Positions 46,600 through 56,400 of a DNA stretch of 64,000 nucleotides are shown here, piece by piece (the first letter of the stretch is position 1; each line of letters begins with the position of its first letter). This DNA comes from Conus ventricosus (taxonomy: Eukaryota > Mollusca > Gastropoda > Neogastropoda > Conidae), in NCBI GenBank assembly GCA_018398815.1, contig CM031607.1, positions 85,094,042 through 85,158,041 on the forward strand, given 5' to 3'. A model generated the notes under the pieces. It searched no databases and was not told where the DNA came from. It was given only the letters and a program-made list of their open reading frames with translations. Made by a program: the position numbers and the translations under genes.

Positions 46600-47030
46600 A
46601 TGAACGAGCCAGAAAAACAGCAGAATCAGGAAACATTGAATCAGAAAACACTGAATCAGGTGGAGAAAGTGACCAGTAAAAAGCCTCCTCATCCTGGGCG
46701 TGTTGCAGCAGGAAAAAAAATTAGCAGAGTGGAACAAACAAACAAAATTAAATTACAAGCACATAATTTTAACTCATAATGAAAAAGTGCTAGAGCCGCA
46801 GCCAGTTGTTTTAATCCCAGCTATAAAAACACCAGAACAAGTTGATTCAAGACCTACAACAACAACAACAGGGTTGCCTACACCGCCAAAGTTTTCATGG
46901 AATTTTCTTAAACCAATTGTCATTTTTGGCGGCATTGCTGCTGGGGTGGTTATTCGGTTATAAAATTTTAACAAGACAGCTAAAACCAAAGCGTCCAAAC
47001 AATCTCACCACTAAACAGAAGCGAAACCAT
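46600..47030 (+). pseudogene. Polinton small membrane protein with basic KKLAEWNK segment
   Basis: The ATG at 46,600 (MNEPEKQQNQETLNQ) leads into KPPHPGRVAAGKK and, after a frame change in the A run near 46,715, KLAEWNKQTKLNYKHI. A proline/threonine-rich linker (TTTTTGLPTPPKFSWNFLK) precedes a hydrophobic helix (VIFGGIAAG..., in the next frame FLAALLLGWLFGYKIL) and a basic tail. A polar, basic N-terminus with one C-terminal membrane span is typical of a recurring small Polinton protein of unknown role. Confidence 0.55.
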
Positions 47031-47141
47031 AAACATGCAAACGCCAACAACAAAAGATCTTTTGATCCATTTCTAATGCAAAAATACTTTATTGATACTG
47101 CAATCCTAACATACGGTTTGGGTTTTTTTGATTTATTATAA

Positions 47142-48033
47142 AAGGAATTTGTTTCTTTGATAAAAATAGTTTCATGACGGATTATTATTTGTTTAAAATG
47201 ATGAAGTCAATAAATAAAGACATGGGTCTATAAAAGACATTTCCATAGACCAGAATTGTAATCAATGCGGTTGCTTACAATGTAAAACTTCATGATCTAT
47301 GTGACCCATCTCGCGCCAAGGACGCTGAGCAAGACATCCTCGACGATGGCGCATTTTTTGAGGCGCGTGTGTACTATATTAGACATCTTCTATTTAAGAC
47401 AAAAACATAGATTGTATTGTTTTTTGACAATTATAGATAACTTGAAATAATTGAGTAAAAACTTGATTTAAGAACTTTATTAAGAACTTGGGGTAACTTA
47501 ATTAAGAACTTAATTTTAAAAAACTTGCGGTAACTTTATTAAAAACTTAACTAAGAACTTGAGGTGACTTAAAGGGGACTTGATCAAGAACTTATTAAGA
47601 ACTTGAGGAGCCTTGATTAAGACTTAATTAAAGAACACTTCCCTCAAAAGCAGCTTAAAAATTTCTTCAATTCCTATTTCTAGAATTTCTAGAAAAGTGC
47701 AGGAAAAAAACACTTACTTAAACATTGGTCCACTTTTTAGGCGTCTGTTGGAAAAACTTGCAGGGCTGATTGTGATTTGATATAAATTTTAAACAGCTGT
47801 TGTTATTGTGATGTTCAGTGTTGAAGGCGTGGGTAAAAGGTTGAAAAAACTTTAGCCACTTTCATAATTTATACCCCAAGACGCGCTGATGCCACAGTTC
47901 TCATTAACAAGTGTTGAAAATCAGTTTGGGTTTAAGACACATACAAAGTTTCAACATCCACAAATTTCCTAACAAACATAATCACTAAGTAGTGCAGATT
48001 GTTTTTGATTAATTATCTTTCCAGAATTTTTTA
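47142..48033. other. Polinton intergenic stretch without a supportable gene
   Basis: Short open pieces exist (VAYNVKLHDLCDPSRAKDAE near 47,270-47,330 looks coding) but no frame is sustained. A lost or heavily frameshifted gene may lie here. I looked for the His-Asp-Cys pattern of the adenovirus-like protease and did not find it. Confidence 0.4.
47440..47645. repeat. degenerate short tandem repeats (TTAAGAACTT-type) in the Polinton
   Basis: AAGAACTT recurs about ten times (for example 47,470, 47,483, 47,506, 47,556, 47,587, 47,598) with TTAATTAAG or TTTATTAA between copies at a spacing of ~13-40 bp. It is AT-rich and non-coding. Confidence 0.75.
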
Positions 48034-48481
48034 CTATGTTTTTGATTGCCACAAATTTCCTTTTTTAGAATCGTTGAAAACCGGAATGTCACAGCCATTA
48101 ATTTTGTCTTTGATTACATGGGTTTTAAGTTCATTTAACAGTTTTTTTCCTTTCATTTGCAAGTTGTTTTGAAGGCCGTGGTGATTTTTTTGCTTCGGAA
48201 AGAAATGAAAAATGCTGTGGTTTTTTGGGAGATTCTTTTTGTGCAAGGCTTCATATCCAGCAGCATTTTGTTCTCCTTGGTGATTGAAAGCTCTTTCTAC
48301 TTCTTTCCAGTTGTTAATGTTCTGAGTGAAATTTAATTGTTCTTCAATAGATTTTTACAACTTCAGGATCTTTCTAAACAGTTCTTCTTCCCTTTAAGAG
48401 AATACATTCTTCATCATCAATATGTAGTTCTTTTGATAGCTGCAATAATGCTTTGTCTACATCATCATCACACTTAGCCAT
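48034..48481 (-). pseudogene. Polinton ORF of unknown function, one or two frameshifts
   Basis: The ATG complement is at 48,479-48,481 (MAKCDDDVDKALLQLSKELH). After a frame change near 48,390 the frame continues through NFTQNINNWKEVERAFNHQG and then 48,246-48,034 (IFHFFPKQKNHHGLQN... to the stop). The N-terminus is acidic, the C-terminus basic, ~148 codons. It is the last gene before the right terminal repeat. I do not recognise it. Confidence 0.5.
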
Positions 48482-48882
48482 AGATCACAACAACGTTCAG
48501 CTCAGGCTTGCTAAACAAGACTGTCACAAACTGTGAAAAAACAGGCTGGTTTTACCTCGTTAATGCGCATGCCCAATGGAATTAAGGAGAATAAGGTATG
48601 TAGAATTGTTTAGTTGTGCTGCGGTGGGAAAAAAAGCGTGATCGTCCGAGTGCTACGCCCACCATAATTAACCAGAAACAACACTAGCTTGTGTTACTGG
48701 GTTAAATTTTAGTGGGCGTAGCACTGTGGTTGCGTGACTGCCAGGAAAACGCCGCCCGCCAAGGCGTAAAACCCTAGCAGAGCATAAATTAAGTGATCAG
48801 GTTTCAGCCCTTACCGCTGCCCTCGTGTCTGTTGTCTGTCATGCAAAGTTTTTAAAGACTGTAGTTTTATTTTAAAAAAAAT
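48482..48882. other. Polinton subterminal non-coding region
   Basis: No gene is seen. A short imperfect inverted pair, GAGTGCTACGCCCACCATAA (48,647-48,666) and TTTAGTGGGCGTAGCACTGT (48,707-48,726), could form a hairpin. Confidence 0.45.
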
Positions 48883-49149
48883 GATAGGAAAAACACAGGA
48901 TTAAGCAAAAAACTAAAATCTGAAAAGTTTTGTAAATTTAGTATTGAAACGGATAATCCTACACAGTTGTTTGTTTGTAGATAATCGTTATTTTTTGGTT
49001 ATTGAAAGAGAATGTGTGATGGATCATCATTTTTTTAAATTTATTGTTGGAAGTCTTACTTGTCAGAACAGTAAAATGCCGATTCTTGGGTCAGCCGCTC
49101 GAAAACTGGTTGAGAGCGGATGAGCCAGAAACGGCATTTTATGTTCTCT
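48883..49149. repeat. Polinton right terminal inverted repeat
   Basis: It is the inverse of 28,320-28,541 with ~45 extra bases (49,007-49,052) and several small gaps. It includes the ATPase-tail homology (GGATTAAGCAAAAAACTAAA near 48,899) and ends in a palindrome at 49,065-49,149. Confidence 0.88.
49065..49149. repeat. terminal palindrome at the Polinton right end
   Basis: The arms AGAACAGTAAAATGCCGATT and AACGGCATTTTATGTTCTCT flank a centre with GCCGCTCGAAAACTGG and the inverted GAGAGCGGATGAGCC. Relative to the left end the centre has the orientation expected for a true inverted repeat, so no flip is seen. Confidence 0.85.
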
Positions 49150-49238
49150 GATACACGGGCAACAACGCGACAATAAATAAATGAATATTCCACACCTAGA
49201 TGGGTCAGCCGTCTAAGGCCTCGTGACAAATCGTGACA
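49150..49238 (-). mobile_element. Gypsy-1 right LTR, piece 3, preceded by the second GATACA
   Basis: GATACA at 49,150-49,155 is followed by 83 bases matching 14,209-14,301, ending TCGTGACA. ATAGG follows at 49,239-49,243. There are 5-6 one-base gaps within these 83 bases against none or few in the 1.9-kb piece left of the Polinton. Confidence 0.88.
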
Positions 49239-49243
49239 ATAGG

Positions 49244-49940
49244 ACAGTGTGAGATGTTAGGAAACTCCCTTTAAACGTTAGTAAATATTTAGAACGAGGA
49301 TGGACGAGGCAGAATATGATATAACATCTTCCAAGAAACGGCTCTTAGAGTTTACTCATGTATTTATTTGACAACAAATTATAAAAGACATTCCCAGAAA
49401 TTCCAACCTTCAACTAAGACCTTCTTTGTCTAGCTAATAAAAATAGACACACAAAAAACACAGAAGTCACATACCTTAACACCATGATCACTGTGGCCAG
49501 GCCCGAAGGCCCAGAGGCCCAGCAACACCTTGACTGAACCATAGGATGCCAGGGAGAAGAGAGCGGAAGTTGATATCTTTTTACAGCTTTTGCCCAAGCC
49601 TGAATTGACTAACCGTGGGGTGGCACAGCATTGGGCACTTGTTGCTTCCACAGTGAGAGAACGCCCGGCACTGAAAAATGATCAAGATCTGATTTTTTTA
49701 GTGACAACTGCTCGGGGGGGGGGGGGGGGGGGGGGGAGGGGTAAGGGATGTGGAAATTGAGGGAAATGTGAGGAGTGGGGGTGAGTGGGGGTGAGGAGGG
49801 GGCCCACGGGAGGGCTAAGAATGTTCGCCCATCATGCCCGTGCACCGTGAGGCTGTTGATGGTTTTACAATCTTCAAACCTTCCTGACGTTTGGCATCCC
49901 CTTTAGAACAAGGAATCGCTGTATCTTAAGACTGACCATT
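49244..49940. other. flank right of the nest; 24-base G run, no gene
   Basis: A G run at 49,713-49,736 and a GT/GGA-rich tail are the only features I can name. Confidence 0.5.
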
Positions 49941-49962
49941 TAAATCGCCCATGTGAAACGGC

Positions 49963-49989
49963 AGGGTGTGTGTGTGTGTGTGTGTGTGT

Positions 49990-50041
<52 letters not shown>

Positions 50042-50055
50042 CTGTGTGTGTGTGT

Positions 50056-50089
<34 letters not shown>

Positions 50090-50174
50090 CGTGTTGTTGT
50101 GTGTGTGCGCACGGTGTGTGTGCGTGTGCGGGTGTGTGTGTGTGGGTGCTTGCGGCGCATGTGGCATGCATACT

Positions 50175-50230
<56 letters not shown>

Positions 50231-50319
50231 GTTTGTGGTGTGTGTGGTGTGTGTGTGTGTGTGTGTGTGTGTGGTGTTGGAGAGAGAGGAGAGAGAGAGA
50301 GGGGGAGAGAGAGAGAGGG

Positions 50320-50350
<31 letters not shown>

Positions 50351-50395
50351 GCTCTGAGAGAGAAGTGGGGTTTTATGGACGGAGAAAGGAAGGGG
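49963..50395. repeat. (TG)n then (GA)n compound microsatellite
   Basis: The (TG) tracts are broken by occasional C, GG or TTG units to about 50,275, then comes GAGAGAGGGG to 50,345. All the long cysteine/valine frames here are translations of the dinucleotide. Confidence 0.95.
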
Positions 50396-50582
50396 GGGGG
50401 GATGGAGGTGAGGTGAGACGGGACATTAGACAGAAATAGAGATTGATCATTGAGGTAGGGCCAGTGGTGTTCTTTTATTTCCGTGTTTTCTCCCGTTTTA
50501 TCAACACTTAAAGCAAAGGCCCCCCTTGTATTTTGAAAAAAAATTGCATGGTCGTGACCCCCCCCACCCCCAAAATTTTTTT

Positions 50583-50789
50583 GCGCGCGCGCACGCAAGC
50601 ACGCACGTCACACACACACACACACACACACACCACACACACCACACACAACAAACACCACACACACAAATACACACGCGTGCGCGCATGCACATGCGCA
50701 CGCACGCACGCGCGCGCACGCACAACACACCCCACAAAACACCACACACACACACCACACACACACGTGCGCGCGCGTGCGCGCGCGCA

Positions 50790-50829
<40 letters not shown>

Positions 50830-50885
50830 CACACACACACACACAACACGTGCGCGCGCACACACACACACACACATATACACAT
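50583..50885. repeat. (CA)n microsatellite with GCGCGC blocks
   Basis: Alternating purine-pyrimidine CA and CG runs, including ACGTGCGCGCGCGTGCGCGC near 50,766, are compatible with Z-DNA. There is no gene. Confidence 0.95.
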
Positions 50886-51590
50886 AAATACACCGTATCT
50901 TTTTAAAACTTATATAAATTCTCATTTGGAAAATCAATGTGAGAAACACCTCAATTGTTTACAGATGGATCAGCATTAGACGACCATAGTTATTTAAATC
51001 AAAATTAAATGTGGAGAAATTATATTTTTCTTTGGGAAACAATTGTCAATTTTTACTGCAGAATTTGTTGCTATTCTAATGTCCCTAAAGCTTGTTTTAA
51101 ATTTTTCCATTGAAAATTGTCAACTTTTACTGTACAGTGATTTTAAAGTCAGCCCCTTTTTGCTTTAAAAGTCCCTTTAAATCCAAAGATCCGTTGTAAG
51201 ACTATTGCAGAAATTAACATCTATGATGAAAAGAAAAAAATGTGACTTTTTGTTGCATGCCCTCACATTATGGAATTTCAACAAATGAGAAAGTGATCAA
51301 GCTTCTCAGAGAGCAGCTTGCAATATTTTAAGGCCGACTGCACTGAACGTTCCCTTAGGCTAATCAGAATGTTATACTTTTGATTGATAGAGCATCCTTT
51401 AACAGCTTCAAAGAGGTTATTGAAAGACACAGACGTCAATATTATCACAATTGTTTACAACCAAATCCTTACATCCATCCCAAGGACTCAATTAGACAAA
51501 TTTGAAAGTCCAATGTCTAAGAGGTAGTAACTTTTTTTTTAGTAGGATGCGTTTAAATTCACTTCGAACCAAATAAAGCAAAAATGTTTT
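50886..51590. other. AT-rich unique sequence, nothing recognised
   Basis: I find no sustained open frame and no repeat structure. Confidence 0.4.
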
Positions 51591-51592
51591 CG

Positions 51593-51656
51593 TGTGTGTG
51601 TGTGTGTGTGTGTGGGTGTGTGTGTGTGTGTGTGGGGTGTGTGTGTGTGTGTGTCA
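51593..51656. repeat. (TG)n microsatellite
   Basis: About 30 TG units with two GGG interruptions. Confidence 0.9.
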
Positions 51657-51883
51657 AAACTCTCAGTGTACGTCACCTATAACTAGATTGTTCTCGCGCA
51701 AAAAATACAGGCACAACGCTGGTACTATATTTTACATGACAGGGTCGACTCCAAATGACATTAACTAAAAATTTCTGAAATTACGCTTTTCTTTGTTCAA
51801 TACGCCCACACTATTACGCTGTTCAGTAGGGAAATTTATCTTTAACTTTCAGTAAACCCCCCATTACAAAACGAAATTGTTTA

Positions 51884-51989
51884 CTCTCTCTCTCTCTCTT
51901 TTCTCTCTCTCTCCTCTCTCTCTCTTCTCTCTTCTCTCTTCTCTCTCTCTCTCTCTCTCTCTGTCACACACCACACACACACAAAACAC

Positions 51990-52024
<35 letters not shown>

Positions 52025-52045
52025 ACTCACCACACAACACACACC

Positions 52046-52078
<33 letters not shown>

Positions 52079-52120
52079 CACACACACACACACACACACA
52101 CATACCCCCACACACACACC
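51884..52120. repeat. (CT)n followed by (CA)n microsatellite
   Basis: A CT tract (51,884-51,962) runs into CA repeats to about 52,118. Confidence 0.95.
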
Positions 52121-52230
52121 GAAAACCCAATTTATTTCAGATTAACTCATGGTTGTACTGACATTTAAGAAAACATTATGAACAGAATATCAACGTTTTT
52201 TTATTCAAAGAAAAGGAGCATAATTTAACA

Positions 52231-52269
52231 CACAAAAACACGCGCGTGCGCCCGCACACGCACACACAC

Positions 52270-52308
<39 letters not shown>

Positions 52309-52574
52309 CACACACAACATACACACAACACGAGCACGCACGCGCACATACACGTACACACACTACGCGCGCGCGTGCGCGCGTTTCACACGCACATACA
52401 TAAATAATAATCTCAATTGAAACACCCATATCCTCACTGCACTCAAACTTTAAAACTCACACACAGAGACATACACACGCGCACTCACACGCACGCACAC
52501 GCACACACATATGCGCGCGCACGCCACACAAAACACATATGCGCGCGCGCACGCACACACACACACACACACAC

Positions 52575-52629
<55 letters not shown>

Positions 52630-52757
52630 GCGCACGCGCCGCAACACAAAACACACTCACTCATACTCGAGCACTCGTACACACATGCACTTTACTCTCA
52701 CAAACACACGATACACGCACACATACGCGCGCGCGCACACACACACCACACACACAC

Positions 52758-52832
<75 letters not shown>

Positions 52833-52838
52833 CAGAAA
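52231..52838. repeat. long interrupted (CA)n block with GCGC segments
   Basis: Three dense CA cores (52,256-52,318, 52,545-52,627, 52,732-52,828) are separated by ACGCGC and ATGCGCGC pieces. Histidine/threonine frames here are not genes. Confidence 0.95.
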
Positions 52839-52953
52839 AAAAACATTAAAAAAATTTTAAAAAGAATGAATTCTGCCCATTATGTACAATCTTGTATCCC
52901 TTTGCGCCTTTGCCACCATCTCTCTCTCCCTCTTCAAACATCAAGGGGGGTCT

Positions 52954-53445
52954 GTCGCGGTTTAAATTCGTTGCTCCAGTCAAATTCGTTGCCGTGCAAT
53001 ATTATGACCACTCCTGATCCGGCAAAGTGACCAACAAAATTTCTGGTAGGAGTAGTAGTGGTAGTAGTAGTAGTAGTAACAGTATCAGTCAAATTCATTG
53101 CCTGGTCAAATTCATTGCCACTATGATTTGGCACAATGACCAACAATAAATTTAGTAGTAGTTGTAGTTAGTAGTAGTAGTTACAGTAGTAGCAGCAGGA
53201 GTGGTCAGGATATTGACGGCAACGAATTTGACTGGAGCAACGAATTTGACCGAATCAGTCAAATTCATTGCCTGGTCAAATTCAATGCCAATACTGCCAA
53301 AAAAAATCGAAAATTAGGGAGTAGTGGCTGTCTTAAACTGTGGAGTTTTGCCGTTGCCATTAGCAACTACACGTTATTTACGTCATTCTTTGCTAGGTCG
53401 TTACCGCAACCTAGCTGGTATACCAGCAACGAATTTGACCGCGAC
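52954..53445. repeat. 492-bp fold-back (MITE-like) repeat built on a GTCAAATTCGTTGC motif
   Basis: The left end GTCGCGGTTTAAATTCGTTGC (52,954-52,974) is inverted at the right end GCAACGAATTTGACCGCGAC (53,426-53,445). Inside, a 35-bp unit at 52,961-52,996 is inverted at 53,217-53,251, and a second unit with CATTGCCTGGTCAAATTCA recurs at 53,085-53,119 and 53,255-53,290. GTA microsatellites lie between (53,050-53,080 and 53,153-53,192). There is no coding capacity and no clear target duplication. Confidence 0.75.
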
Positions 53446-53876
53446 ATGATGGTCACACCAGGTAAAACTTTGGATCAGACCGTGGACAGCTTGCAGCCGC
53501 CGTAGAGCCCCGTGCTTGGGTCTCTGCATGCTTCGTGTTGCCGATTCATCTTCCTTTCCCATGGCAGGCCCGTTTAACACATTCCTCCCATGACATGTGT
53601 CTTTCTTCCCGCTTGTCAAACCAGAATTAAGCAATCGTCTTCCTAACACGGGGTCGCAGGAAAATTCTAGAACGACGTCGTCCAATTCCACACAGCAGCA
53701 CACCCCATATCTGTTTGATGGAACACAACCTTTCGAAATGTTTATTTCAGTTTTGGATCTCGCAATCGTCTCTGCACCTGTCGCTTGTCAGAGTAGCGAC
53801 ATAACCCTTAACCACTCCCGTGTCAAAATCAGTGACAATTTTGTCTATAGCATGCTCCAGACTTGTGTCGATGTCC
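53446..53876. other. unique sequence, no gene recognised
   Basis: A 100-codon minus-strand open frame (53,401-53,703) overlaps the fold-back repeat end and lacks a recognisable domain, so I do not call it. Confidence 0.4.
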
Positions 53877-54002
53877 AACACACACACACACACACCACAC
53901 ACACACACACACACACCACAAAACACACACAACACACACAACACAACAACACACCACACACACACACACACAAATGCGCGTGAGCGCACAAACACACACA
54001 TT
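53877..54002. repeat. (CA)n microsatellite with AAAACACA interruptions
   Basis: CA repeats broken by ACAACA and AAAA steps. Confidence 0.9.
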
Positions 54003-54259
54003 CTGCCTTCTGCCTGCCTGTCTGTTTGTCTGTCCCTCTCTCTCTTTCTCCTTCTGGGCTCCTTTTTTTCCCCTCCCTCCTTTTCTCCTTCACCTTCCTC
54101 TTGAAAACTATTTCAGTCCTGGGAGTAAATGTTCTAAAAGTTATTCCAATGGCATGAAATTGGACAATTTGGTTTTGATGCATAAAGTTCTCATCACTTA
54201 TGAGTTGATTCACAAGTGGTAAATATTTCTCAAGCACTGAAAAACAGCGTTGGGACGTG

Positions 54260-54314
<55 letters not shown>

Positions 54315-54432
54315 GTGTTTTGGTGTGTGGGGTGTGTGTGTGTGTGTGTGGGGTGTGTGTGTGTGTGTGGTGTGTTGTGCGTGCGTGCGCGCGCGTGCGT
54401 GCGTGCGTGCGTGTGTGTGTGTGTGCGCGTAT
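54260..54432. repeat. (TG)n microsatellite with GCGT blocks
   Basis: Uninterrupted TG to about 54,312, then GGGG- and TTG-interrupted TG, then GTGCGTGCGCGC. Confidence 0.95.
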
Positions 54433-54787
54433 ATTGAGTGCAGAATAATGGCAGAGCCAGCCGTTGCCGAAGCAGGGCAAACAAAATGCCCTTGGGCAGT
54501 GAAAGTCAAGTAGAAGTGACGTGGGTTTTGTGACGCAAAAAGACGAGGTCATGGGGACCAGCCCTTGGATCTGATGACTGCTTGAACAATTCACTTTCCA
54601 CCTAGGTCAGAGAGAGACACAGAGAAAAGAGGAGAGGGTACGGATACGGATGATTTAATCATTATTGGCCATAGCCCTTAATGATGGGGTGGATTACACA
54701 TCGACAAAAATGATATTGTAAGCATACTGAGAGAGACCGGAGGGGGGGGGGGGGGCGGGAGACAGCGAGAGGGGAATCTGTGCACCC

Positions 54788-54833
54788 TGTGTGTGTATGC
54801 CATGTGCGTGTGTATGTGTGTGTGTGTGTGTTG

Positions 54834-54882
<49 letters not shown>

Positions 54883-54941
54883 TGAGTGTGCGCCCGCGCA
54901 CGTGAATGTGTGTGTGTTTCTCTCTCCCTCTGTGTGTGTGT

Positions 54942-55005
<64 letters not shown>

Positions 55006-55020
55006 TGTGTGTGTGCGCGT
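54788..55020. repeat. (TG)n microsatellite, two long tracts
   Basis: Tracts at 54,808-54,888 and 54,930-55,018 flank a short CGCCCGCGCACGTG insert. Confidence 0.95.
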
Positions 55021-55208
55021 TGCGACTAGCTCATGATAAACTATGACATTGCTGATTCCTGCTACTACGTATATTTTTGTTGTTATTATTCTTGCGTTTC
55101 TTTTTTTCGGTCTTACAATACCTTTGTTCGTCTGACAACCTCCCCCACCCCACCCCACCTCCACCTGTGCCACGTCCAGTCCTCTCACCTCTTGTTCTTC
55201 AACAACAG

Positions 55209-55346
55209 GGAGCCCAACGGTGCAAGGCAACTTGACTGTGGCCAAGGAAAACACTGATCATCGGACCTACTACAAACCCAAAGTCAAGTTCATCCACGCC
55301 CAGAAGGTCGAGCACTACGACAACAGTGGCTACTGCCGGATCACAG
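55209..55346 (+). CDS. candidate internal coding exon (46 codons, phase 1-1)
   Basis: A pyrimidine-rich tract and acceptor (TTCTTCAACAACAG) precede 55,209, and a CACAG/GTACAG donor follows 55,346. Between them one frame is open and protein-like (SPTVQGNLTVAKENTDHRTY, KPKVKFIHAQKVEHYDNSGY), while another frame contains a stop. Both splice phases are 1. The donor leaves a single G, and the acceptor at 61,177 supplies AT to make an Asp codon, so the exon can be joined in frame to the nSTAND exon. I do not recognise the domain. Confidence 0.55.
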
Positions 55347-55454
55347 GTACAGGAAAAACAACCCGCCACACGTGCATGCCAGACCAGGGTTAGATCTGAT
55401 ACCTGGAGAAGGTTATGTTTTCATTCGTGTCTGTTGGTTTTTCTGTCTGTCAGT

Positions 55455-55650
55455 ACGATTATGACCAAACTAGAGAACCAGTTTCAGAGGAACTTGGTGG
55501 AAAGACAAAATATGGCCCAAGGTTTGATTCCGTCAGAGCCATTTCTATGTGTGGCCCATGACTGGCGCCTACCAGAGGTGGATTTGCTATGGGCTCAGCT
55601 GGGAAGACTGGAACCCCACAGTCAGGTTTCATCCACGAAACTGATTTGAC
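55455..55650 (+). CDS. possible further exon, poorly supported
   Basis: After TCTGTCTGTCAG an open, protein-like piece (YDYDQTREPVSEELGGKTKY) leads, with one frame change near 55,545, into tryptophan-rich sequence (YQRWICYGLSWEDWNPTVRF) ending in TGA. The composition looks coding, but its phase does not fit the donor at 55,346 and no start is visible. It could be the end of another gene or decayed. Confidence 0.25.
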
Positions 55651-56400
55651 TCTGAGAAAGTTGCTCAGATTTTCTTACCAACACTGCAGGTATTCTCAGG
55701 CCTGGTTGACGCCATGGAATAGATGACGGAAGAAAGCATAGAGTAAAGGCCTGTCATGCAGTCTCATATAGGAATGGAACTACAGAGTATCATTGTCATC
55801 ATTCCCTTTCTTATCGATCAGCATAAAAAGGTTTCAGATTCTGTGGCCCTTCATGCCTTTCTCTCACAGTGACCTCACTTTTGAATTCCTCTCCATGTCT
55901 AGGCCCACGGTGAGTTCGTTCGTGTTGAGTTGATATAGGCTGCTTCATCAGGACTGTTGCTGGAATGACATGGTGGGGCTCTCCGGCGTGGCACACTCCC
56001 TCATGCTGGCTCTACGAGTAAGCAATTGTTGTCATCAGTAAGGGGCTTTGTAGATGGTACCATGTGTATGTTGGATCAGAGCAGACACCACTGAACAAAC
56101 CGAAGTGACTATGCAGCAATACAGTGTCTTGTCTGGTATTGGCCTCACACTGAACGGACATTGACTTTCCGTGTGGACTTCCCGTGCCAGGACCATTACT
56201 GGACAAGGTGGAGAGTGACTGTGAAGGGACAGCTAGAATGACTATTGGTTAGGTAATATCACAGAAGTGCCACAGAAGATGAGAGAGCAGGAAAAAACAA
56301 ACCCATGGACATTTAGCTGTGGGTCTGCAGTGTGAGTGTGGATCAAAGAGCAGAATTAAGGCGTGGTCGACATTGTTTGCAGTCAGCAAGCTCCCGAGTG
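55651..56400. other. unique sequence, no gene recognised
   Basis: The short open frames show no domain. The region may be intronic if the 55,209 and 61,178 exons are joined. Confidence 0.4.

Larger units (their letters stand above)
28320..49149. mobile_element. Polinton/Maverick (adintovirus-like) element, 20.8 kb
   Basis: Termini are AGAGAACAG... and ...GTTCTCT, the AG...CT ends typical of Polintons, flanked by a 6-bp duplication GATACA (28,314-28,319 and 49,150-49,155); 6 bp is the known Polinton value. The inverted ends continue for ~220-270 bp. Inside are a packaging ATPase, penton-like and major capsid proteins, protein-primed polymerase B, retroviral-type integrase and several conserved accessory genes on both strands. 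Most genes are broken by frameshifts, more in the right half. I found no adenovirus-like protease. Confidence 0.92.
12216..49238 (-). mobile_element. Gypsy-1: Ty3/Gypsy LTR retrotransposon, antisense, carrying two later insertions
   Basis: ATAGG at 12,211-12,215 is repeated at 49,239-49,243, immediately outside the outermost TG...CA termini, as a 5-bp Ty3/Gypsy target duplication. The element proper consists of left LTR 12,216-14,301, internal region 14,302-17,928, and a right LTR broken into 17,929-18,038, 26,430-28,319 and 49,156-49,238. Without insertions the element is ~7.8 kb. The two LTR totals (2,086 and about 2,083 bp) agree closely. Coding direction, PBS on the right and PPT on the left all show minus-strand orientation. 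Confidence 0.88.

Noticed and set aside
49953..50598. Long cysteine/valine or histidine/threonine open frames on both strands
   Set aside because: They are translations of TG/CA and GA/CT dinucleotide repeats; both strands are open for trivial reasons.
50583..50885. tRNA or other RNA gene among the GC-rich CA/CG tracts
   Set aside because: No cloverleaf, A box or B box could be drawn; the sequence is simple alternating repeat.
55811..55996. Minus-strand frame with HERTHRG-like pieces as a zinc-finger gene
   Set aside because: There is no pair of cysteines in the right spacing, and it is short and isolated; not supportable.
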